Assembly: GCA_035995285.1 (NCBI GenBank)
Contig: DASYKO010000099.1
Coordinates: forward strand, 1-13,306
Length of the DNA: 13,306 nt
Origin: UBA7672 sp035995285
Lineage (GTDB): Bacteria > Pseudomonadota > Alphaproteobacteria > Caulobacterales > Hyphomonadaceae
Direction of reading: 5' to 3'
In this document: positions 1 to 4,826 of the stretch, one piece after another
Layout: the number at the start of each line of letters is the position of its first letter
How positions within the stretch are numbered: the first letter of the stretch is position 1
Program-made: the position numbers and the translations under genes
Notes under the pieces: generated by a model
What the model was told of the DNA's origin: nothing
Databases searched by the model: none
What the model saw: the letters and a program-made list of their open reading frames with translations, nothing else

Positions 1-2
1 GG

Positions 3-92
3 CATCCCGCCTGCGGCCGCGCGCGGGTCGTCCGAGCTCTGTGGCGGTTCAACGCCACGCGCGCTCGCAAGCTGATAGAAGACACGTTATGA
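3..92 (+). CDS. Possible 3' end of an unidentified gene (partial, cut by window start)
   Basis: An open frame enters from the left edge and ends at TGA 90-92. The 29 visible residues end in ...RFNATRARKLIEDTL, basic and probably helical. About 22 of 28 third positions are G or C, as expected for this genome and better than the competing open frame starting at base 2. Its stop overlaps, tail to tail, the stop of the minus-strand gene at 87-572, a common arrangement for convergent genes. Too little is visible to assign a family. It could also be a chance open frame in GC-rich DNA. Confidence 0.3.
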   Translation, partial: HPACGRARVVRALWRFNATRARKLIEDTL

Positions 93-572
93 AAACCCTG
101 GACTCTCCGAAAGAACGTGGGATCCGAGGGGCTCAGACCAATCAGGGTGCAATTCGAAACGGTCCGAACGCACTAGGTCGTCAATGACCAATCTGTCGGA
201 GTCATACCCGCTCATTCTACGGAGAGATCGCCGAGCTGTCCTAGCTACACCGGTGCTGACGAGACCGGCGTAGTCCCTGCCATGCTTTTGATCGAGCGAA
301 CTGAACCGGGCTGCAGCGATCGTGGCGTCATTAGCGCTCTCTCTCAAATAGTGATCAACGTCGATCTTTCCCAAATTGTTCAGCCACGCACCAGAAAGTG
401 CGCGAAAGCACGGAAGGGCAAAATTGCCACGATTAGCGCTGTGCTCAGCGCCTTTCGCTAAGTAAGGAATGATTCGACCTGCAGCTCGCACCCCAATCAC
501 CGCGATTTCTTCATACGATTCGCCGCGCATTAGCTCGTCAAGCGAGGTTTGAGGCGAACTCTTCTTATTCAT
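87..572 (-). CDS. Orphan hypothetical protein, 161 aa, low GC
   Basis: I do not recognise this family. The start at 572 is supported by AGGA six bases upstream of the ATG, a proper ribosome binding site, so it is probably a real gene and not a shadow. The product looks soluble: there is no signal peptide or long hydrophobic segment. The N-terminal half has the alanine-rich stretch IAVIGVRAAGRIIPYLAKGA (about residues 23-42), and the middle contains ARTARRSLRRMSGYDSDR. There is one cysteine. Base composition by eye is clearly lower in GC than the 65-70 percent of the genes to its right. That fits recent acquisition or weak selection. It stands alone, with a REP-like element behind its promoter side. 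Confidence 0.55.
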   Translation of the reverse strand: MNKKSSPQTSLDELMRGESYEEIAVIGVRAAGRIIPYLAKGAEHSANRGNFALPCFRALSGAWLNNLGKIDVDHYLRESANDATIAAARFSSLDQKHGRDYAGLVSTGVARTARRSLRRMSGYDSDRLVIDDLVRSDRFELHPDWSEPLGSHVLSESPGFS

Positions 573-903
573 TCGCTGTCCTGAAGATCGAGTAGATATT
601 CCGAGCCTTGGATCGCATGCTCAATTGCGATCACTACTCTCGCATAGGATGCTCGTTTCGAGTACGCCCTCGTGGTTCGACGGGCTCACTGCGTGCCGCT
701 CACCTGAGGCTGCTCTGGCATTTCAGCCGAGCGTCGATGACGCCCTCATGGTGAGCAGGCGGCGAAGCCGCCAGCCGTCGAACCACGAGGGCGGCGTGCT
801 CACCGACGCACGCCACAAACGCAAAACTCCCCACGGGGATAACCCTAGGTCCGAAAACCTACCCGCCTGATTCCACGCCGAATCTACTAGGACCAATGTC
901 CCA
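573..903. other. Gene-free stretch with REP-like pair and regulatory DNA
   Basis: No convincing gene was found here. Open frames in this stretch are explained by the palindromic element at 665-793. The left part (573-664) should hold the promoter of the minus-strand gene ending at 87, though no clear -10/-35 pair was seen. The right part (about 846-903) carries small inverted repeats leading into the promoter of the gene at 973: TAGGT (846-850) with ACCTA (857-861), and a 7-bp pair at 892-908. Confidence 0.5.
665..793. repeat. REP-like palindromic element, two inverted copies
   Basis: CGCCCTCGTGGTTCGACGG at 665-683 is repeated as an exact reverse complement at 775-793 (19 bp). The inner part of the units also matches in inverted form: GCTCACC (698-704) followed by TGAGG, against CCCTCATGGTGAGC (743-756). 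Unit B (about 742-793) contains its own perfect hairpin GGCGGC-GAA-GCCGCC at 758-772. In unit A (665 to about 711) that central hairpin has decayed. The layout is a head-to-head pair of REP units, as in BIMEs. I recall similar CCTCATGGTGAG...CGAACCACGAGG palindromes as intergenic repeats in alphaproteobacteria. That is memory and was not searched. Confidence 0.7.
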
Positions 904-906
904 TTG

Positions 907-924
907 GTAGGAAATATTTCCTAC
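907..924. promoter_or_regulatory. Perfect 18-bp palindrome, probable operator
   Basis: GTAGGAAATATTTCCTAC is its own reverse complement. It sits 17 bp upstream of a TATACT -10 box (941-946) and so covers the -35 region of the promoter for the gene at 973. That position fits a repressor, possibly autoregulation by the DnaA-like HTH protein or its DUF6456 partner. Which protein binds is not shown by the sequence. A second inverted repeat, ACCAATG-TCC-CATTGGT (892-908), abuts and overlaps it by two bases. Confidence 0.65.
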
Positions 925-940
925 ACCTCGGATTCCGGGG

Positions 941-946
941 TATACT
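941..946 (+). promoter_or_regulatory. Candidate -10 box for the HTH/DUF6456 pair
   Basis: TATACT matches the sigma70-type -10 consensus at five of six positions. It lies 26 bases before the ATG at 973, so the transcript would carry a short leader containing the AAGGAG ribosome binding site (961-966). The -35 region (about 917-923, TTTCCTA) is weak and is inside the palindrome, suggesting control at this point. Confidence 0.5.
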
Positions 947-972
947 GGCTCCTGACAGACAAGGAGTTGGGA

Positions 973-1329
973 ATGGCGAGAAGGATGAAACGGGACGGGA
1001 TCGAGGCGCGGGCGCGGCAGGTGGTGATGCAGGTGGCGGGGGCGCTGGCGCTCACCGCGGACGGCATTCTCCGCTCCTCGACGCACAAGGAGGTGACGGC
1101 GCGGCGGATCGCTTTCTACGTGCTGCACTCGGCCTACGGGCTGAGCCTGGGGCAGACGGCGGTGGCGTTCCGCGTCGACCGCTCGACGGTGGCGATCGCG
1201 TGCAAGACGATCGAGGAGCGGCGCGACGATCCGGACTTCGACGCGTGGATGGCCGCGCTGGAGCGCTCGGCCGCCGCAGCGCCCGTGCCGGCCGAGCCCG
1301 AGGCGCTCGCCCTCACGGGAGGCAAGTGA
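973..1329 (+). CDS. DnaA domain IV-like helix-turn-helix protein
   Basis: A 118-residue protein. Residues about 37-85 resemble domain IV of the replication initiator DnaA, which binds DnaA boxes: STHKEVTARRIAFYVLHSAY, then GLSLGQTAVAFRVDRSTV, then AIACKTIEE. The DRSTVAIACKTIE segment corresponds to the D-H-T-T-V signature helix of DnaA. No AAA+ domain is present, so it cannot itself be an initiator. A DNA-binding regulatory role is inferred. The tail from about residue 99 is Ala/Pro-rich and probably disordered. The start at 973 is chosen over a TTG at 904 because AAGGAG lies six bases upstream and because 904 falls within the operator and before the -10 box. Its TGA overlaps the ATG of the next gene by one base, so the two are co-translated. 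Confidence 0.8.
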   Translation: MARRMKRDGIEARARQVVMQVAGALALTADGILRSSTHKEVTARRIAFYVLHSAYGLSLGQTAVAFRVDRSTVAIACKTIEERRDDPDFDAWMAALERSAAAAPVPAEPEALALTGGK

Positions 1330-2108
1330 TGATCGAGCTGGTGGATGAGCTGGAGGGTGGTGCGGTGGATGGCGCGGTGGATGATGCGGTGGGTGATGCG
1401 ATGGGTGAAGTGGAGATACCGCGCGGGAGCGAGGCGAGGCTGAGGCGTGCGCTGCGGCAGATGAGGCGGTCGGGGCGGCGGCTGGTGCGGTGGCAGGAGG
1501 GCTGGCGCGTGATGCATGGCGGGGGCGTGGTGGCGGAGCTCACGGTGGAGGAGGGTGCGTTCCTGATGGCGGAGCATCACGTGGTCGACGCAGCGGGCGG
1601 CGGCATGGTCCTCGCGGCGGCTCAGGTGGTGGAGGCGGACGCTGCGCCCGATGTAGCGCCGGTGAGCGGCGCGTGGGTGTTCGAGGCGGCCGGCAAGCAC
1701 ATCGCCAAGGGGACAGGCCGCGGGTTCGACCGGCTGGCGCGGCGTGCGAGCGAGGGAGAGGGGCCGCTGACGTTGCGCCACATAGCGGCGGGGCTGCGGT
1801 TGATTGCCGATGCGGAGAGCGCGGCGCGCCTGCCCGGCATGACGATGGACTGGTCCGGCATGCCGGCGGAGAAGCGCAAAGGCCGCGGCGGCGGTGGCGC
1901 TGTGTCGCCCTCTGCACGCGATGCGACGCGGCGGGTGGAGAAGATACGCGCAGCGCTGGGGGACGAAGCGTTCGATGTGCTGTGGGCGCTATGCATCCTG
2001 CGCCGCCCCATGCCGAAGCTGGCGGCGCAGCTGGGCGTGCCAACGCGCCAGCTGACTCGGCGCCTGCCGGAGATGTTCGACGTGATGGCTGCGGTTTACG
2101 ATGGCTAG
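1329..2108 (+). CDS. DUF6456 domain-containing protein
   Basis: A 259-residue protein. The C-terminal half looks like DUF6456, a domain found next to DnaA-like HTH proteins in alphaproteobacteria: GPLTLRHIAAGLRLIADAES (about 145-164), LPGMTMDWSGM, then a region about 205-252 with ALGDEAFDVLWALC and LAAQLGVPTRQLTRRLP that reads like a small helical DNA-binding fold. Function is unknown; a partner role in transcription control is inferred from pairing with the HTH gene. The start ATG overlaps the preceding stop (TGATG) and has GGGAGG six bases upstream. The N-terminus carries a four-residue repeat (GAVD-type, residues 11-26) from a 12-bp DNA repeat. An in-frame extension upstream to 1200 is rejected as overlapping the previous gene. 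Confidence 0.75.
   Translation: MIELVDELEGGAVDGAVDDAVGDAMGEVEIPRGSEARLRRALRQMRRSGRRLVRWQEGWRVMHGGGVVAELTVEEGAFLMAEHHVVDAAGGGMVLAAAQVVEADAAPDVAPVSGAWVFEAAGKHIAKGTGRGFDRLARRASEGEGPLTLRHIAAGLRLIADAESAARLPGMTMDWSGMPAEKRKGRGGGGAVSPSARDATRRVEKIRAALGDEAFDVLWALCILRRPMPKLAAQLGVPTRQLTRRLPEMFDVMAAVYDG
1359..1406 (+). repeat. Tandem 12-bp coding microrepeat, four units
   Basis: Units GGTGCGGTGGAT, GGCGCGGTGGAT, GATGCGGTGGGT and GATGCGATGGGT lie head to tail in frame and encode GAVD-GAVD-DAVG-DAMG near the N-terminus of the DUF6456 protein. The unit length is a multiple of three, so copy-number change would alter the protein length without a frameshift. Confidence 0.75.
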
Positions 2109-2155
2109 AGCGGAGACTGGGAGAAGCGATCGAAGCGGGTGAACGATCGGGGCGT

Positions 2156-2320
2156 CTAGCTCCTGCGCTTGGCCTTGCCATACATCGCCGTCGCGATAGC
2201 GATGCCGCCGGCTATCAGGGCAAATCGGCCCGGCGTGGTGATGTTCGCAAGTATCATGGCGAGCCCGCACACGAGAACTATGCAGCCACTGATCAGGAGA
2301 TATCGTTGCTGAGTGGTCAT
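2156..2320 (-). CDS. Small membrane protein, 54 aa, two predicted helices
   Basis: ATG at 2320 to TAG at 2158-2156. The peptide begins MTTQQR, followed by a hydrophobic helix YLLISGCIVLVCGLAMILAN (about residues 7-26). After a short NITTPGR turn comes a second helix, FALIAGGIAIATAMY (about 33-47), and a basic tail GKAKRRS. By the positive-inside rule the basic tail is probably cytoplasmic. I do not recognise a family. It fills the gap between the DUF6456 gene and sufE. TATGAT at 2332-2327 ends six bases before the ATG, so the message may be leaderless. GGAG directly abuts the ATG and is too close to act as a normal ribosome binding site. Confidence 0.6.
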   Translation of the reverse strand: MTTQQRYLLISGCIVLVCGLAMILANITTPGRFALIAGGIAIATAMYGKAKRRS

Positions 2321-2326
2321 CTCCGC

Positions 2327-2332
2327 ATCATA
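2327..2332 (-). promoter_or_regulatory. Candidate -10 box giving a leaderless message
   Basis: On the minus strand TATGAT (five of six consensus) is separated by GCGGAG from the ATG at 2320, so transcription would start at or next to the A of the start codon. The -35 region is not clear. Confidence 0.35.
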
Positions 2333-2389
2333 GCCTTGAACGGGGCTTGGGGAAGGGCCTAAGGGCGAACTTCAAGACAGCGAAGCGGC

Positions 2390-2426
2390 GGCCTTAACGG
2401 TCCGCAAAATTCTGGCCTTAAGGTCC
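2390..2426. repeat. Direct repeat GGCCTTAA(C)GGTCC upstream of the small membrane gene
   Basis: GGCCTTAACGGTCC (2390-2403) and GGCCTTAAGGTCC (2414-2426) are near-identical copies 24 bp apart. The second contains the palindrome CCTTAAGG. A related GGGCCTAAGGG lies at about 2355-2365. They lie between sufE and the small membrane gene, upstream of the latter, and could be regulator sites. Confidence 0.4.
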
Positions 2427-2458
2427 CCGTAGCAGATACGCCGCCGCGCCGTCGCAGA

Positions 2459-2881
2459 TCAGGCGGCCGCCTGCGCCACTGCCCTGATCCGCGCGAGCAT
2501 CGACTTCAACCCGTTCGATCTCTGTGGCGTCAGTGCATCCGACACGCCCAGCTCGCGGAAGAAGGCTTCGGCGTCGAAAGCCAAAATGTCCCTGGGCGAC
2601 TGGTCGGAGAAGAGCTGGAGCAGCATCGCGACCAGGCCGGAGACGATCATCGCGTCGGAGGCGCCGCGAAAGCGGAGTGCGCCGGGTTTGGTAGTGGAGG
2701 GTTCTGCCACCAGCCAGACCTGGCTGGAGCAGCCCATCACCTTGTTGACGTCGTCATATTCGTGCGGAGCGAGCTGGGGCAGGGCCTTGCCCAGGTCGAT
2801 GAGATGCGTGAAACGCGCCTCCCAGTCGCCGAGGAAGGCAAAATCGTCTTTCAGCTTCTGGGCTTCGTCGGCAACGCTCAT
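2459..2881 (-). CDS. sufE: SufE family cysteine desulfuration protein
   Basis: A 140-residue protein, close to the family's usual 138-140. SufE accepts persulfide sulfur from the SufS cysteine desulfurase and passes it to the SufBCD scaffold in iron-sulfur cluster assembly in the cytoplasm. The active-site motif VMGCSSQVW places the cysteine at residue 51, the same number as in E. coli SufE. Other family features are FLGDWEARFTHLIDLGK (about 15-31) and the C-terminal FFRELGVSDALTPQRSNGLKSM. The start MSVADEAQ at 2881 is chosen because it matches family length. The frame is open further upstream, but that extension is Pro/Arg-rich and unlike SufE. No strong ribosome binding site is visible. 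No suf operon genes are adjacent, so this is a stand-alone copy. Confidence 0.9.
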   Translation of the reverse strand: MSVADEAQKLKDDFAFLGDWEARFTHLIDLGKALPQLAPHEYDDVNKVMGCSSQVWLVAEPSTTKPGALRFRGASDAMIVSGLVAMLLQLFSDQSPRDILAFDAEAFFRELGVSDALTPQRSNGLKSMLARIRAVAQAAA

Positions 2882-3031
2882 ACTGGGCAAATGGCCTGCC
2901 CCACGCGACAAGGCAAGCGGAAGCGCGCGCATCTGTCGGCTGCGGCACGACGAAAAGTCATGGCCTCCGGGGCTATCGGGCGGCGGGGCGGGCCGGAATA
3001 GTCGGGGCACTGGTATTGGGGGGACGGGCCC

Positions 3032-3922
3032 CTAGTTCAGGTTCGCTGTCTCGGCCTGCAGCCAGTCCACCACGCATTTCACGAACGGCCTGCGCACCGA
3101 GGCGGTGGTGTGCGCGATGTGATAGCTGTGCTCGACCTCAAGCGGCGTCTTTGCAAACTCTGCCAGCTCCCCGCGATCGATCTGGTCCTGCACCAGGATG
3201 CGCGGCAGCAGGGCGAGGCCCTGTCCCAACTTCACCGCCTGGATCGCCACCAGGAAGTCCTCGATCACATAGGCCGGGTTCAGCTGCGAGACATCGACCT
3301 TCGCAAGGTCGAGCCAGTCGCGCCACTCGTTATAGCCCGCTGTCTGGATTCGCCGCGTCTGGCCGAGCAGCGCCATGAGATCGCCGTCGGACTGCAGAAG
3401 CAGTTCCGGCGAACACACCGGGGCGAGCTCGCCCTTCACCAGCCGCGTCGACACCAGGCCCTTGTACTCGCCGAGACCATAGCGCACCGCGAGGTCCGCT
3501 TCCTCTCGCTCGAGATCGATGAGGCGCGTCGAGGTGATGAACTCGATCTCGATATCCGGATGGGCTTCCCTGAAAGCGGGAAGACGCGGCACCAGGAACT
3601 GCCCGGCGAACGAAGCCAGCGTCGCGATGCGGCAGACATTCGAGCGGGGCCCGCGCCGGTGATAGTGCGAGAACGCATCAAGCATCATGGCGAATGCCGG
3701 CCGCAGCGCCTCCATGAGGGTGTAGCCCTCCTGCGTCAGCGACAGCCCCGACGGCGCGCGCACGAACACCTGGGAGCCGATGAAATCTTCCAGTGCGATC
3801 ACGTGCTTGGAGACGGCGCCTTGCGTGACGCCCAGCTCTTCCGCCGCGCGCGAAAAGCTGAGATGCCGCGATGCGCACTCGAACGCGCGGATGGAATTCA
3901 GCGGGGGCAGGATCCTTGCCAT
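3032..3922 (-). CDS. LysR-family transcriptional regulator, GcvA type (copy 1)
   Basis: A 296-residue LysR regulator. The N-terminal winged HTH covers about residues 6-64: PPLNSIRAFECASRHLSFS, then RAAEELGVTQGAVSKHVIAL, then a wing ending FIGSQVFVR. The rest is the substrate-binding-like effector domain (from about 90 to the end), with the GcvA-like segments FREAHPDIEIEFITST and ADLAVRYGLG. The start MARILPPLN at 3922 is preferred to an ATG at 3985 because it aligns with the paralogue at 8379, with which it shares length and most of the HTH. No target gene diverges from it, and its effector cannot be read from sequence. GTAC-AGC-GTAC at 3934-3944 lies just upstream of the start and might be an autoregulatory site. 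Confidence 0.88.
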   Translation of the reverse strand: MARILPPLNSIRAFECASRHLSFSRAAEELGVTQGAVSKHVIALEDFIGSQVFVRAPSGLSLTQEGYTLMEALRPAFAMMLDAFSHYHRRGPRSNVCRIATLASFAGQFLVPRLPAFREAHPDIEIEFITSTRLIDLEREEADLAVRYGLGEYKGLVSTRLVKGELAPVCSPELLLQSDGDLMALLGQTRRIQTAGYNEWRDWLDLAKVDVSQLNPAYVIEDFLVAIQAVKLGQGLALLPRILVQDQIDRGELAEFAKTPLEVEHSYHIAHTTASVRRPFVKCVVDWLQAETANLN

Positions 3923-4050
3923 GGCCGCGCTGAGTACAGCGTACGTGAACCCCAGCGCAAGCTGCGCACGATTAAGTACACGCAACGCTTTGTTTGTGCT
4001 CGGACAAGCGGACGGGAGGCGGGGCCCGAAACGGAATCAGAAAAGGATAA

Positions 4051-4080
4051 GCGGGCGAGACCGGACCTGGTCTCGCCCGC
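4051..4080 (-). terminator. Intrinsic terminator of the UrcA-family gene
   Basis: GCGGGCGAGACC (4051-4062) and GGTCTCGCCCGC (4069-4080) form a perfect 12-bp stem with a six-base loop. Read leftward on the minus strand it is followed by TTATCCTTTTCT, a suitable T-rich tract. On the plus strand only AGTTTTC follows, so any activity toward the right would be weaker. Confidence 0.8.
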
Positions 4081-4087
4081 AGTTTTC

Positions 4088-4165
4088 GGGCCGGAAGCTG
4101 CACGCCGAGGGGGCAAGGCGGCTTCCGGCCCTGTCGCCCCGCAGCGGGTCGTCCTCCGCTGCGGG
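4088..4165 (-). other. Two further stem-loops ahead of the terminator
   Basis: Between the stop of the UrcA-family gene and its terminator are two more perfect stems: CCCGCAGCGG (4138-4147) with CCGCTGCGGG (4156-4165), 10 bp with an 8-base loop, and GGGCCGGAAGC (4088-4098) with GCTTCCGGCCC (4121-4131), 11 bp with a 22-base loop. Neither is followed by a T tract, so they are not terminators by themselves. They may protect the 3' end of the message or form a structured 3' UTR. Confidence 0.55.
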
Positions 4166-4178
4166 AGATTTCAGGTGC

Positions 4179-4511
4179 TTAGCGGCTCGCGACCTGAGCC
4201 ATCTCCACGTTGTGCAGGGCCGCCACGTCAGGGCGGCCAAGCTTGGTCACGGCCTTGGTGAGCATGTCCTCTGCGCAGCGCTTTTCGGCGATGCGGAGCG
4301 AGATCGGGCGCTTGGAGTCTTCCCGGCAGAGATAGGCCGCCCGGTGCTGGAAATCCGAATAGATTTTCTCGGCCGGCTGGCTCTTGTAGTAGGAGAACGA
4401 CGCGCGGATCTCGCGGGTTTCGGCCGAGGCGCCTTGCGGAGCGAGGAACGCGCCCGCCATCAGGACCAGAGCAACCGCAGAGATCTTACCGGAGGATTTG
4501 AACGTCTTCAT
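4179..4511 (-). CDS. UrcA family secreted protein
   Basis: A 110-residue exported protein. MKTFKSSGKISAVALVLMAG followed by AFLAPQGASA-ET is a clear Sec signal peptide with cleavage at about residue 30. The mature part (about 80 residues) fits the UrcA family: ASFSYYKSQPAEKIYSDFQHRAAYLC, then RIAEKRCAEDMLTKAVTKLG and RPDVAALH. The two cysteines, LC-RED and RC-AED, are the usual pair in that family and could form a disulfide. UrcA proteins have no established function. The start at 4511 is fixed by the signal peptide; an ATG at 4625 would bury it. No good ribosome binding site precedes it (AAAGAAAG only). It is followed by three stem-loops. Confidence 0.65.
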   Translation of the reverse strand: MKTFKSSGKISAVALVLMAGAFLAPQGASAETREIRASFSYYKSQPAEKIYSDFQHRAAYLCREDSKRPISLRIAEKRCAEDMLTKAVTKLGRPDVAALHNVEMAQVASR

Positions 4512-4826
4512 GGGGAGGAGCTTTCTTTGTTGCAGCCCGTCTTGTGCGGGCATGGCGACTACATGGGGCGCCTCGGCGCGAAGCGGTATCGAGAAGGGCT
4601 CGGGGCGCCCAATACGAAATCTCATGGCCAGCTTCGGTTTCTGAACTTGAATGAAGCGCGCGCCATCCCATTGTCAGCAGCCATGGCGGCTTTGCCCTGC
4701 TGTTATGGCGGGATCGTCGCGCAGAGGTGGCAGGAAGGCGACAGTCCGCCAGCATCTGTAACGATGCATTCGCAACAACTTACGTAGATTTTTTTGGCGG
4801 GGCCTTAGTCTGAAATCCGGCGGCGA
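4512..4826. other. Intergenic stretch, no gene recognised
   Basis: These 315 bases separate two minus-strand genes and should contain the promoter of the UrcA-family gene. I see no convincing -10/-35 pair. A small hairpin GCCCG (4535-4539) with CGGGC (4547-4551) lies in the probable leader. A run of seven T on the plus strand at about 4789-4795 has no stem before it for either strand. Open frames here show no protein-like character. Confidence 0.4.

Noticed and set aside
665..793. CRISPR or insertion-sequence ends
   Set aside because: Only one inverted pair, no regularly spaced repeats, no transposase frame and no target-site duplication seen.
625..870. Plus-strand open frame of 81 codons
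   Set aside because: It is produced by the inverted REP-like units; no ribosome binding site or protein-like character.
904..972. Upstream TTG extension of the DnaA-like protein
   Set aside because: It would start inside the palindromic operator and before the -10 box; the ATG at 973 has a good AAGGAG.
1134..2362. Long open frames on both strands overlapping the DUF6456 gene
   Set aside because: Arg/Pro/His-rich shadow translations typical of high-GC DNA; the 1329-2108 frame has the coupled start and a recognisable domain.
3110..4261. 383-codon plus-strand open frame over LysR copy 1
   Set aside because: Antisense shadow of a clear LysR gene; no family resemblance and no start signal.
4789..4795. 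Seven-T run as a plus-strand terminator
   Set aside because: No stem of useful length precedes it and no plus-strand gene ends nearby.
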